From NCBI RefSeq assembly GCF_002104475.1, contig NZ_NBOF01000005.1:248001-312000 (forward strand): a DNA stretch of 64,000 nt. Direction: 5' to 3'. The position numbers and the translations under genes are program-made. Below the pieces are notes generated by a model that worked only from the letters and a program-made list of their open reading frames with translations, was not told the DNA's origin and made no database searches. Shown here piece by piece: positions 1 through 8,618 of this stretch. Source of the stretch: Cognaticolwellia mytili. Lineage in GTDB: Bacteria; Pseudomonadota; Gammaproteobacteria; Enterobacterales; Alteromonadaceae. Position 1 is the stretch's first letter, and each line of letters begins with the position of its first letter.

Positions 1-1940
1 TTGGTTTGAGTTAACTCCCAACTTAAGTCATCTTGTGGTAATTCGTGCAAAAACCGGCTTGCTTCTGTACGTGATACTTCACCGTATTGACGGCGCTCTC
101 TAGCGTAAGTGAATATCAGCTCTTTTTGTGCTCGAGTAATGCCAACATAAGCTAAACGACGCTCTTCTTCAACGTTACCTTCATCCATACTGGTTTGATG
201 CGGCAATAAACCTTCTTCCATGCCAATTAAAAATACGTAAGGAAACTCTAGACCTTTCGATGCATGTAACGTCATCAATTGCACCTGATCAGTATCTTCT
301 TCATCTTCATTACGTTCCATCATATCGCGCAAGGTTAACCGGGTAACAACCTGAGGCAAAGTCATCGGTTCTTCGTCATCATCACCTTCAAGCATTTGAG
401 TTATCCAACTAAACAGTTGAGTGACATTTTTCATACGCATTTCTGCAGCTTTTGCACTAGGAGAAGTGTCGTATAACCAATCTTCGTAGTTAATCTCACG
501 TACCATAGAGCGCAACACGGTTGCAGTTTCACCACGTTCAGCGTGATCAGCTGTTTCAACTAACCAACGGGTAAATCGCTGTACACTTGCCAAACCACGG
601 CCACTAAGATGCTGCTCTAAACCCAGTTCAAAACTAGCGGCAAACATACTAATTTGTCGCATATTGGCATAGCTACCTAGTTTTTCTAAGGTTGTTGGCC
701 CTATTTCTCGTCGTGGTACGTTAACAATACGAAGAAAGCCATTATCATCATCTGGATTCACCAATACCCTTAAAAACGCCATCATGTCTTTGATTTCAGA
801 GCGTGAGAAAAATGACGTACCGCCATTAATCTTATAGGGAATACGGTTGGTCATTAAGGCTTTTTCAAGTAAACGTGATTGATGATTTCCCCGGTATAAA
901 ATCGCGTAATCTTTAAATTTACTTTTATTCAAAAAACGATGGCCGATTAATTCACCGACCACTCGTTCAACTTCATGCTCTTCATTTTTAGTTTGCAGTA
1001 CCCGTAGTTCAACACCGTAATTTAGTTCACTAAACAAGGCCTTATCATAAACATGAGGATTATTAGCAATGAGGATATTGGCACATTTTAGAATACGACC
1101 ACTAGAGCGATAGTTTTGTTCAAGCTTTATCAGCTTAAGATTTGGATAATCTTGCCCTAATAGCACTAAGTTTTGTGGTTTAGCACCACGCCAAGAGTAT
1201 ATCGACTGGTCATCATCACCTACTACAGTCAACAAGCCTTTCTCACCAGTGATTAACTTAACGAGTTCATACTGACTAGCGTTAGTATCTTGATATTCAT
1301 CTACTAGCATATATTGAATTTTTTGCTGCCAACGTATGCGTACTTCAGGGAAATTTCGTAATAGCAAAGTTGGAATTAGAATTAAATCATCAAAATCTAG
1401 CGCGTTATACGCTTTCATATGTTTTTGATACATGGCGTAAAACTCAGCATAGAGAATAGTATCGGCATCACTAGCTTGTTTAATTGCGGCATCAGGTAAT
1501 AACAATTCATTCTTCCAATTCGAAATCATTGTCTGCAATTTATTTAGTAAGTCTTTATCGCCATCAAGTTGTTCTTGAGTCAGCTCTTTCAATAGCGCTA
1601 GGGTGTCTTGATCATCAAACAATGTAAAACCAGGCTTATAACCTAAAGTTTTCAATTCTCGACGAATAATATCTAAACCTAAAGAGTGAAATGTACAAAC
1701 AGTTAAGCCACGTGTTTGCGACTTATCCATCATTTTGATCACACGCTCTTTCATTTCACGTGCTGCTTTATTGGTAAAAGTTACTGCAGCAATATTCTTA
1801 GCTTTATATCCACAATTTTGAATTAAGTAGGCAATTTTCTGACAGATAACCCCAGTTTTACCACTACCAGCGCCTGCTAATACTAAACATGGACCGCTAA
1901 CATATTTTTTTGCTTCGTTTTGACCTGGGTTTAATTTCAT
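1..1940 (-). CDS. rep: ATP-dependent DNA helicase Rep (partial, C-terminus beyond window)
   Basis: Superfamily 1A 3'-5' DNA helicase that helps replication forks pass protein roadblocks. Reverse translation from ATG at 1940 gives about 646 open residues: [14 protein letters not shown], Walker [40 protein letters not shown], a QNYRSS motif and, near the end, [19 protein letters not shown] and [10 protein letters not shown]. Rep is usually about 670 residues, so only a short C-terminal tail is missing beyond base 1. MKLNPGQ at the N-terminus and the GAKP motif fit Rep better than UvrD, which has its own gene at 33886-36057. It is divergent from ubiK. No strong ribosome binding site is visible before the start. 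Confidence 0.95.
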   Translation of the reverse strand, partial: MKLNPGQNEAKKYVSGPCLVLAGAGSGKTGVICQKIAYLIQNCGYKAKNIAAVTFTNKAAREMKERVIKMMDKSQTRGLTVCTFHSLGLDIIRRELKTLGYKPGFTLFDDQDTLALLKELTQEQLDGDKDLLNKLQTMISNWKNELLLPDAAIKQASDADTILYAEFYAMYQKHMKAYNALDFDDLILIPTLLLRNFPEVRIRWQQKIQYMLVDEYQDTNASQYELVKLITGEKGLLTVVGDDDQSIYSWRGAKPQNLVLLGQDYPNLKLIKLEQNYRSSGRILKCANILIANNPHVYDKALFSELNYGVELRVLQTKNEEHEVERVVGELIGHRFLNKSKFKDYAILYRGNHQSRLLEKALMTNRIPYKINGGTSFFSRSEIKDMMAFLRVLVNPDDDNGFLRIVNVPRREIGPTTLEKLGSYANMRQISMFAASFELGLEQHLSGRGLASVQRFTRWLVETADHAERGETATVLRSMVREINYEDWLYDTSPSAKAAEMRMKNVTQLFSWITQMLEGDDDEEPMTLPQVVTRLTLRDMMERNEDEEDTDQVQLMTLHASKGLEFPYVFLIGMEEGLLPHQTSMDEGNVEEERRLAYVGITRAQKELIFTYARERRQYGEVSRTEASRFLHELPQDDLSWELTQT

Positions 1941-2126
1941 TGCTACGTTGTAACTCAAATTTGTGAATAAGGTGATCGGCCGCCAATTTTACCTGCTTTT
2001 AAGGCAAGACAACATCAACTTTCTGCAAGTTGGCTAATTTCTTACATTCTTTATTCGCGATCTTATTATCAAGTCCCAATATATTGGTTACAATAACGCC
2101 ATAGCTTATCAATTAAGAAGATTGTG

Positions 2127-2387
2127 ATGATTAACGCCAAGAAAATAGAAGATATTGCCAAGCAAGTAACTGATTCAATTCCTGCTGGCTTAAAAGATTT
2201 TGCTAATGAGATGGAAGATAAAACTAAGGTTGTTTTACAACGTAAACTATCTCAACTTGACGTAGTAACTCGTGAAGAATTTGACGTGCAAACGCAAGTA
2301 TTAATCAAAACACGTGCTAAATTGACAGCACTTGAAGTGAAAGTGGCAGAGTTAGAAACATTAATATCAAATAACGAGAATACATAA
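2127..2387 (+). CDS. ubiK: Ubiquinone biosynthesis accessory factor UbiK (BMFP/YqiC family)
   Basis: Small coiled-coil accessory protein that in Escherichia coli binds UbiJ and supports the later steps of aerobic ubiquinone synthesis. The 86-residue product begins MINAKKIEDIAKQV, has the family's SIPAGLKDFANEME segment and ends in a C-terminal coiled coil (about residues 50-80, VLIKTRAKLTALEVKVAELE). The frame is open from a GTG one codon upstream, but ATG at 2127 matches family N-termini and has AAGAAG a short distance upstream. It stands alone between divergent rep and the convergent HTH locus. Family assignment is by recognition of the whole sequence. Confidence 0.88.
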   Translation: MINAKKIEDIAKQVTDSIPAGLKDFANEMEDKTKVVLQRKLSQLDVVTREEFDVQTQVLIKTRAKLTALEVKVAELETLISNNENT

Positions 2388-2426
2388 GCAGTTATACGCA
2401 TTCTCGCTTTCAGTTTTAATATTAAA

Positions 2427-2637
2427 TTATAGTAGTAATTTATGCTGTTTGATGGGCATTGCAATTTCATTGTCATGCTCAACAATGAATTTATATATCC
2501 AGGTGTAGTGATCTTGCTGCCAGAATTGTGCTCGGTACTGAGTTCAATTGCCTGAGCAACCGAAAAACTACCAGCAAGCATAATATCGTTAGTAACAAAC
2601 TAAAGGCTTGCTTACTAATGTTGATTAACATCTTCAT
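2427..2637 (-). pseudogene. Broken small secreted-protein gene (two frameshifts) coupled to the HTH gene
   Basis: The start ATG (2637-2635) overlaps the TGA of the upstream HTH gene as ATGA. The first frame gives MKMLINISKQAFSLLLTILC and then runs into non-signal sequence, stopping at 2491. The next frame, entered near 2575, supplies AGSFSVAQAIEL, which completes a classical signal peptide with an AQA cleavage site. A third frame, entered near 2540, reads TQYRAQFWQQDHYTWIY and continues to MPIKQHKLLL, stopping at 2427-2429. Joined, the three pieces make one plausible exported protein of about 70 residues with a roughly 40-residue mature part. I infer a gene broken by two small indels. No family recognised. 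Sequencing error is an alternative. Confidence 0.6.
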
Positions 2638-3350
2638 TTAGACAGTTTTCTCTCCAAAACAAAGCCCATTATTCCTGCGCTAAAGAGGAGCACCCCGATA
2701 ATTTGTAACCAGCCATTTATTTGCTGCGGAACAAGCTTCTTTTTATCAAATCGATAGAAACGACGGCCACCTTCAACCTGTTGAATAAACTGTTCACCTA
2801 TGTCCTCATTCGACAGATATATTTTTTCATCTTTACGTTTTTCAATTTCAAGTTCCTTTTTAGCTATCGCGGTATGATGATCTGGTTGGGTTCTATCTAG
2901 CAATCGACGCCAGTTAGCAAAGATATTATTTGGTTCATCAGGTAATACAACACCTGACGATTCATATTGATACATCACATCCGAAAATATCATTTTACTG
3001 AAACCGGCATAAAAACAAGTGACAGCAAATACAATAAGAAAACTCGCGCTATATAAATACCGGCGTTGGTGGTTCGCATTTTTTTGTTCATTCTTTAATA
3101 ACCAATGTTCAATATCTGGAATTTGTTTTAAATTATTGTTGAGATAATGATTATCTAAATCCGCTAAAAAATCATTTAAAGAAAGTGCGAGAGCACTTAA
3201 CAACTGTCTAAAAATATCATTTGATGGCAATGACTTATCATTCTCTAGTTTAGAAAGATAAGACTGTTCGATGTTAGCTAAACTAGCCAGTTCTGGTTGA
3301 CTTAATCCTTGAGCATTTCTTAGCGCTCTAATATGTTTGCCTAATGTCAT
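2634..3350 (-). CDS. Membrane-anchored XRE/Cro-type helix-turn-helix regulator
   Basis: 238 residues. The N-terminal domain (about residues 4-60) is an XRE-type HTH: LGKHIRALRNAQGLSQPELA, then QSYLSKLENDKSLPS. A linker follows, then a transmembrane segment at about 100-120 (SASFLIVFAVTCFYAGF), an acidic/basic extracytoplasmic region containing VEGGRRFYRFDKKK, and a second transmembrane segment at about 213-233 (GWLQIIGVLLFSAGIMGFVL). Two membrane spans put the 90-residue middle part in the periplasm, so this may be a one-component membrane sensor-regulator. Its TGA overlaps the ATG of the broken gene at 2427-2637, implying translational coupling. Target and ligand are unknown. It lies upstream of the ilv operon terminator but is not part of that operon. 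Confidence 0.8.
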   Translation of the reverse strand: MTLGKHIRALRNAQGLSQPELASLANIEQSYLSKLENDKSLPSNDIFRQLLSALALSLNDFLADLDNHYLNNNLKQIPDIEHWLLKNEQKNANHQRRYLYSASFLIVFAVTCFYAGFSKMIFSDVMYQYESSGVVLPDEPNNIFANWRRLLDRTQPDHHTAIAKKELEIEKRKDEKIYLSNEDIGEQFIQQVEGGRRFYRFDKKKLVPQQINGWLQIIGVLLFSAGIMGFVLERKLSK

Positions 3351-3471
3351 AATTGTTTTCCTTACTGATAACTTAATTTTAATTTACCTAAATGCCGTCG
3401 ACAGCAGCGTTATTCTCAAGTATTCCTAGACTAATATGAAGTTGAATATTGATGAATATTGATGGTTTGAC

Positions 3472-3495
3472 AAAAAAAGCAGCTATAAGCTGCTT
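3472..3495 (-). terminator. Rho-independent terminator of the ilv operon
   Basis: On the minus strand, AAAGCAGCTTATAGCTGC forms a stem (GCAGCT/AGCTGC) followed by a run of seven T. It lies about 40 bases past the ilvA stop, where the operon should end. Confidence 0.85.
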
Positions 3496-3532
3496 TCTTT
3501 AAAATGAGTATTACTGTTGACAGTGATGGTAA

Positions 3533-5113
3533 TCAGGTTAAAAAGTCTTGATACGCCTTATTATCAGTTTCTTCCTGCCACTCATAACCTAGAGCTTTCA
3601 AATGAGTAAAGAACTCATTTTCTTGTACTTGCTTAACTTCAAAACCCGCTAATACTTGGCCAAACGCAGCACCGTGATTACGGTAATGAAATAATGTAAT
3701 GTTCCAGTGTTCGCCAAGTGTGTCTAAAAAGTTTTCTAGAGCACCAGGGTATTCAGGAAACTGAAACCGGAAAATACGCTCTTGTGACGATGATGTATTT
3801 TTACCACCGATCATGTACCTAACATGTACTTTTGCTAACTCATTTTCAGTAAAGTCTGTTAACTCATAGCCTTGCTCTTGCAAGCTTTCTATCAGCTGCT
3901 CTCTGTCATTGGCTTCACCGCCTAATCTTGCTCCAACGAAGATATTAGCTTGTTGCACACGTGTAGAAGTATTAGCTCTATCGACATAGCGATAGTTAAA
4001 CTCGGTGATTACTCTACCGGCAAGTGCTTGACAAAACCTTCTAAAGCTGCCCTTTTCTTCCGGAATTTTAACAGAAAACACAGCTTCTTTTTGTTCACCC
4101 AATTCGCAGCGTTCTGAAATATAGCGCAAGGTATGGAAGTTCATATTAGCGCCAGAAAGCACCGCTACCAAAGCTTCGTCACCTTGACTCGTTTGGCAAT
4201 ATTTTTGTAATCCAGCTAAGGATAATGCACCTGCGGGTTCAGAAATCACCCGAGTCTGCTCAAAAATATCTTTAATTGATGTACAAATTTCATCGGTAGA
4301 TACCGTAATGACATCATCACAGTAGTTCTTAATTAAATCGAATGTATGCTCACCAATGCGCTTAACTGCGACACCATCGGCAAATAACCCCACCTGTGCT
4401 AGATCTACTGGCTTACCTGCAATTAACGCAGATTTTAAACACGCCGAATCTTCAGCTTCAACACCAATTACTTTAATATTAGGCTGCAACTGCTTTAAAT
4501 AAACAGCCATACCCGCTAATAGCCCACCACCACCTACGGGCACAAAAACCACCTCAGTATTGGGTTGTTGCTGCAATAACTCTTTCGCTACGGTACCTTG
4601 GCCTGCAATAACGTCAGGGTCATCAAAAGGGTGAATCAAAGTTTTACTTTCAGCTTCTGCGTACTCAACAGAAGCTTGCTGCGCCTCATTAAAACTTTTA
4701 CCAACTAAGCGTACTTCTGCGCCAAAACGCCTAACATTATCAACTTTAATATCAGGTGTAGTAATTGGCATAACAATAGTCGCTTTAATACCAAGCTTAT
4801 GCGCTGCTAATGCTAACCCTTGAGCATGATTACCTGCAGATGCAGCCATTACACCATGTAAGCATTGCTGCTCAGATAAATTAATTAACTTATTGTAAGC
4901 ACCACGTAATTTAAAAGAATGCACCGGTTGTTGATCTTCACGCTTAAGGAATATTTTATTTCCTAAGCGTGAGGATAGCTTAGTTAACGGCGTTAAATCA
5001 GACTCAATAGCAACATCATAAACAGGTGCTAATAATATTCGACGTAAGTAATCAAGCGCTTGCCCTTGCAAAGCCTTATCTTTAACTAATGTCTGCTGCT
5101 CAGTTTCAGTCAT
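3533..5113 (-). CDS. ilvA: Threonine ammonia-lyase (threonine deaminase), biosynthetic
   Basis: PLP enzyme that converts threonine to 2-oxobutanoate, the first committed step of isoleucine synthesis, and is inhibited by isoleucine. 526 residues. The catalytic domain holds the PLP-lysine motif HSFKLRGAYN (about residue 67), the ASAGNHAQG motif and the VPVGGGGLLAG phosphate-binding glycine loop. Two C-terminal ACT-like regulatory regions begin at about 343 (EAVFSVKIPEEKGSF) and 438 (ERIFRFQFPEYPGALENFL). Its length matches long biosynthetic IlvA (E. coli 514) rather than catabolic TdcB. It is the last gene of ilvGMEDA; its ATG shares a base with the TAA of the mini-ORF at 5113-5223, so translation may be coupled to that ORF. 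Confidence 0.97.
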   Translation of the reverse strand: MTETEQQTLVKDKALQGQALDYLRRILLAPVYDVAIESDLTPLTKLSSRLGNKIFLKREDQQPVHSFKLRGAYNKLINLSEQQCLHGVMAASAGNHAQGLALAAHKLGIKATIVMPITTPDIKVDNVRRFGAEVRLVGKSFNEAQQASVEYAEAESKTLIHPFDDPDVIAGQGTVAKELLQQQPNTEVVFVPVGGGGLLAGMAVYLKQLQPNIKVIGVEAEDSACLKSALIAGKPVDLAQVGLFADGVAVKRIGEHTFDLIKNYCDDVITVSTDEICTSIKDIFEQTRVISEPAGALSLAGLQKYCQTSQGDEALVAVLSGANMNFHTLRYISERCELGEQKEAVFSVKIPEEKGSFRRFCQALAGRVITEFNYRYVDRANTSTRVQQANIFVGARLGGEANDREQLIESLQEQGYELTDFTENELAKVHVRYMIGGKNTSSSQERIFRFQFPEYPGALENFLDTLGEHWNITLFHYRNHGAAFGQVLAGFEVKQVQENEFFTHLKALGYEWQEETDNKAYQDFLT

Positions 5114-5223
5114 TATTTTTCTACCAAACCGTCAAGTAAAGTTCTGTTTCTCACTGCACCTTTGTCAGCACTGGTTGCTTTAACTGGATTGAGTGCGTAA
5201 TTTTTCAATTTATGCTGCGACAT
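5113..5223 (-). CDS. 36-codon ORF duplicating the IlvD C-terminus
   Basis: An uninterrupted small ORF fills the ilvD-ilvA gap. Its ATG (5223-5221) starts two bases after the ilvD TAA and its TAA overlaps the ilvA ATG (TAATG). It reads MSQHKLKNYALNPVK followed by [20 protein letters not shown], and then K. The real IlvD ends [28 protein letters not shown]. The copy therefore repeats the last ~28 residues of IlvD with one replacement (A to T) and a short insertion around LNPVK, while many codons differ at third positions. I infer a remnant of a tandem duplication or recombination with a related ilvD. The intact frame and stop-start overlaps could let it serve as a translational bridge to ilvA. 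No independent function is known. Confidence 0.65.
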   Translation of the reverse strand: MSQHKLKNYALNPVKATSADKGAVRNRTLLDGLVEK

Positions 5224-5225
5224 TA

Positions 5226-7088
5226 TTATTTTTCCACCAAGCCATCAAGTAAGGCTCTATTGCGAACTGCGCCTTTATCGGCACTGGTTGCTAGCATTGC
5301 GTAGTTTTTCAATGCATAACTAATTGGGCGAACACGATCAGCGGGTTGCCAAGCTTTCTTGCCTTTAGCTTCCATCGCGGTACGACGCGCCGCCAATTCT
5401 TCAGTCGACACTTGCAGTGTAATTTCGCGAGTAGGAATATCAATATGAATAATGTCACCTTGCTCAACTAAGGCAATCGTACCGCCATCAGCAGCTTCAG
5501 GTGATACATGACCGATCGATAAACCTGATGTACCACCAGAAAATCGACCGTCAGTTAATAGCGCACAGGCCTTACCTAAGCCCATAGATTTTAAGTAAGT
5601 GGTTGGGTAAAGCATTTCTTGCATGCCAGGTCCGCCTTTAGGGCCTTCGTAACGAATTACCACCACTTCGCCAGCAACAACCTTGCCTTCTAAAATACCT
5701 GCTACGGCAGCGTCTTGGCTTTCAAATATATGAGCAGGACCGGTAAATACTAAATTATCGTCACTCACGCCTGCAGTTTTAACAACACAGCCATCAACGG
5801 CAATATTACCTGAAAGTACCGCTAAGCCGCCTTCGGTTGAAAAAGCATGATCAATACTACGAATACAGCCATTAGCTCGGTCATCATCCAAGGTGTCCCA
5901 ACGACAATCTTGGCTAAAGGCTTTTGTGGTACGAATGCCAGCAGGACCTGCACGATAGAATTTTTTAACCGCTTCATCCTCCGTAACTTTAATGTCATAT
6001 TTGGCGATAACATCAGCTAACGTGGTACCCAAAACATTTGGCACATCTGTAGTTAATAAATTAGCACGGGCTAGTTCGCCCAAAATAGCAATAACACCAC
6101 CAGCACGATGGACATCTTCCATATGATACTCAGGTGTCGATGGTGCAACTTTACAAAGCTGAGGCACAATACGTGATAGTTTATCCATATCTGCCATGGT
6201 GTAATCTATTTCAGCTTCTTGTGCTGTCGCGAGTAAATGCAAAATAGTATTAGTTGAACCGCCCATAGCAATATCTAAACACATGGCATTTGAGAAAGAG
6301 TCTTTGTTAGCGATATTGCGTGGCAATGCTGACTCGTCGTTTTGTTGATAGTAACGTTTAGTTAATTCAACAATTTGTTTACCAGCGTCTAAAAATAGCT
6401 GTTCCCTGTCAGCATGAGTTGCCAACATTGAACCGTTACCCGGTAAGGCTAACCCTAACGCTTCAGCTAAACAGTTCATTGAATTTGCGGTGAACATGCC
6501 AGAACAAGAACCGCAGGTTGGACAGGCAGAGCGTTCAACTTGATCGGATTGCTCGTCAGATACTTTTGGATCTGCGCCTTGGATCATGGCATCAACTAAA
6601 TCTAGTTTGATAATTTGATCTGAAAGCTTAGTTTTACCTGCTTCCATTGGTCCGCCTGAAACAAAAATCACCGGAATATTTAAGCGCATAGCTGCCATTA
6701 ACATGCCAGGGGTGATTTTGTCACAGTTTGAAATACACACCATAGCATCAGCGCAATGGGCATTTACCATATACTCTACTGAGTCAGCAATTAAGTCGCG
6801 AGACGGTAAACTATAAAGCATACCGCTATGGCCCATGGCGATACCATCATCAACAGCGATGGTATTAAACTCTTTAGCAACTCCGCCAGCTTCTTCAATA
6901 GCGCCAGCAACTAATTGCCCCATATCTTTTAAATGTACATGGCCAGGGACAAACTGCGTAAAAGAATTAACTACAGCAATAATAGGTTTGCCAAAATCGC
7001 CATCCGTCATACCTGTTGCACGCCAGAGCGCACGCGCGCCTGCCATATTTCGGCCTTGAGTCGAGGTTGCTGAGCGTAATTTTGGCAT
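5226..7088 (-). CDS. ilvD: Dihydroxy-acid dehydratase
   Basis: Iron-sulfur dehydratase that makes the 2-oxo acid precursors of valine and isoleucine from the dihydroxy acids produced by IlvC. 620 residues (E. coli 616). Cluster-ligand motifs are visible: [16 protein letters not shown] near residue 122 and [20 protein letters not shown] near 195. The glycine-rich [12 protein letters not shown] and [20 protein letters not shown] segments sit in the C-terminal half. The start MPKLRSATS is the family N-terminus. The gene is preceded by a 243-base gap containing a stem-loop, so it may have its own promoter or a processing site. The end of the gene is copied in the downstream mini-ORF. Confidence 0.98.
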   Translation of the reverse strand: MPKLRSATSTQGRNMAGARALWRATGMTDGDFGKPIIAVVNSFTQFVPGHVHLKDMGQLVAGAIEEAGGVAKEFNTIAVDDGIAMGHSGMLYSLPSRDLIADSVEYMVNAHCADAMVCISNCDKITPGMLMAAMRLNIPVIFVSGGPMEAGKTKLSDQIIKLDLVDAMIQGADPKVSDEQSDQVERSACPTCGSCSGMFTANSMNCLAEALGLALPGNGSMLATHADREQLFLDAGKQIVELTKRYYQQNDESALPRNIANKDSFSNAMCLDIAMGGSTNTILHLLATAQEAEIDYTMADMDKLSRIVPQLCKVAPSTPEYHMEDVHRAGGVIAILGELARANLLTTDVPNVLGTTLADVIAKYDIKVTEDEAVKKFYRAGPAGIRTTKAFSQDCRWDTLDDDRANGCIRSIDHAFSTEGGLAVLSGNIAVDGCVVKTAGVSDDNLVFTGPAHIFESQDAAVAGILEGKVVAGEVVVIRYEGPKGGPGMQEMLYPTTYLKSMGLGKACALLTDGRFSGGTSGLSIGHVSPEAADGGTIALVEQGDIIHIDIPTREITLQVSTEELAARRTAMEAKGKKAWQPADRVRPISYALKNYAMLATSADKGAVRNRALLDGLVEK

Positions 7089-7268
7089 GACAAATTCCCT
7101 AAATGCGTTAAGTTTTAATATTATAAGTTTTGTATTTGTTATTTTAAAAAAACACTATCTGAATGATCTTTTAAAATAATTTAATTTGAACAACAAAATG
7201 CAGTTAATGCCGAAGTTGCAAAATCATTTATACAAATAAGCTAAATGACCAAGTTCGAGAGGTTAAAT

Positions 7269-7300
7269 TAGCCCGCTACGCGGAACACGTAGCTAGGCTA
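7269..7300 (-). promoter_or_regulatory. Intra-operon stem-loop between ilvE and ilvD
   Basis: On the minus strand TAGCC-TA-GCTACG pairs with CGTAGC-G-GGCTA around a 7-base loop. The 243-base ilvE-ilvD gap has no ORF I can support and nothing else clear. The stem-loop lacks a T-run, so it looks more like an mRNA processing or stability element, or a weak terminator, than a full terminator. Confidence 0.45.
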
Positions 7301-7331
7301 TAAATCAGCGAGCACTGAATTTAATCGAACA

Positions 7332-8258
7332 TTATTCTACGTTGTCTAACCAACCTTCTGGTACTTCAGTAGTACCGTCAAAAATACCAAAAAAGGCTTC
7401 TTGAAGTGCTTTAGTAATTGGTCCTCGAGAACCATCACCTACTGGCATTCCATCTACTGATTTCACTGGCACTACTTCAGTCGCGGTACCACACATGAAG
7501 AATTCATCGGCTAGGTATAAAGACTCGCGAGAAATCGGCTCTTCACGTACTTCATAACCTAATTGCTCAGCAAGGAAAAATACCGTATCACGGGTTAAAC
7601 CTTGTAAAATTGAAGCTGTTCCTGGAGGAGTATAAATAACACCTTTACGGATCAAGAATAAGTTCTGGCCTGCACCTTCACTCACCATGTTATTCACGTC
7701 TAGGGCAACGCCTTCAGCATAACCGTGACGAGCTGCTTCAGTAGAAATCAACTGTGAAGACAAGTAGTTACCGCCAGCTTTAGCCGCTGTAGGCATAGTA
7801 TTTGGCGCTAAGCGATTCCAGCTTGATACACCAACTTCAACACCATTTTCAATAGCATCAGCACCTAAATAAGCTTCCCAGCTAAATGCAGCAATCATAA
7901 CGTCAGCTACAGCGTCAATTGGTGGACGAAGACCCATACCAATATCGCCTAAAAATGCTAACGGACGTAAATAAGCTGACTTTAAATTGTTTTTAACTAC
8001 GGCATCTTTACACGCTTGAATCACTTCTTCTTCTGTAAAAGGAATGTTCATACGGTAGATTTTCGCCGAATCAAATAAGCGCTTAATGTGCTCTTCTAAA
8101 CGGAAAATACATGTACCTTTATGCGTATTGTAAGCACGAATACCTTCAAAAACTGATGAACCATAATGTAGTGCATGGCTCATTACATGTACTGTAGCGT
8201 TCTGCCACGGCATGAGTTCACCATTAAACCAAATTAGTTCTGCATTAACTTTAGCCAT
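7332..8258 (-). CDS. ilvE: Branched-chain amino acid aminotransferase
   Basis: Class IV PLP aminotransferase that performs the last step of Ile, Val and Leu synthesis with glutamate as amino donor. 308 residues from MAKVNAELIWFNGELM. ALHYGSSVFEGIRAY, the PLP-lysine region TAAKAGGNYLSSQL and the late TATEVVPVKSVDG motif are all present. The frame is open to 8312, but ATG at 8258 is chosen because the family starts there and AGGA lies about 6 bases upstream. Upstream neighbour ilvM ends about 100 bases away, within the same operon. Confidence 0.97.
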   Translation of the reverse strand: MAKVNAELIWFNGELMPWQNATVHVMSHALHYGSSVFEGIRAYNTHKGTCIFRLEEHIKRLFDSAKIYRMNIPFTEEEVIQACKDAVVKNNLKSAYLRPLAFLGDIGMGLRPPIDAVADVMIAAFSWEAYLGADAIENGVEVGVSSWNRLAPNTMPTAAKAGGNYLSSQLISTEAARHGYAEGVALDVNNMVSEGAGQNLFLIRKGVIYTPPGTASILQGLTRDTVFFLAEQLGYEVREEPISRESLYLADEFFMCGTATEVVPVKSVDGMPVGDGSRGPITKALQEAFFGIFDGTTEVPEGWLDNVE

Positions 8259-8360
8259 TTCTATTCCTAAATTTTGTTTTATCTCAATCAAACCACGCTG
8301 GTTAACCAGCATTTTCTGATTTAGTTTTTATTGCTTGTTGCGGTAAATTTTAACCCAGCA

Positions 8361-8618
8361 TTATGCTATACATTGCTGCGATGCACTATTGTCTACCTTG
8401 ACTTCTTTGATGTCGATTAGTTTATTTATTTGATCCACTAAAAGTTCGATTGGCCGCTCACTTCTGACCAATAATTCAATGGTGCCAATATTGGTGCCGG
8501 TATTAACTTGTGCATGAATACCTGAGATTAAAAAACCACGATAGCGAGCCACTTGTAAAATACGCTCAAGTACCACTTGCTTGTCATCTGCTTTGATCAT
8601 CAATTGGTAATTGTTCAT
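8361..8618 (-). CDS. ilvM: Acetolactate synthase II small (regulatory) subunit
   Basis: ACT-domain regulatory subunit that pairs with IlvG to form acetohydroxyacid synthase II. 85 residues, like E. coli IlvM (87). It shows the ACT pattern: a beta strand (YQLMIKAD), a helix (VLERILQVARYRGF), then SGIHAQVN and IGTIELLVRSERP. Its ATG abuts the ilvG TAA directly, which gives close translational coupling and equal subunit supply. Confidence 0.92.
   Translation of the reverse strand: MNNYQLMIKADDKQVVLERILQVARYRGFLISGIHAQVNTGTNIGTIELLVRSERPIELLVDQINKLIDIKEVKVDNSASQQCIA

Noticed and set aside
2252-2581. 109-codon minus-strand ORF
   Set aside because: It runs into the opposite strand of ubiK. Only its first ~17 codons make sense, as the middle piece of the broken gene at 2427-2637.
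6835-7059. Plus-strand 74-codon ORF inside ilvD
   Set aside because: Antisense shadow of a well-conserved enzyme; no ribosome binding site or recognisable product.
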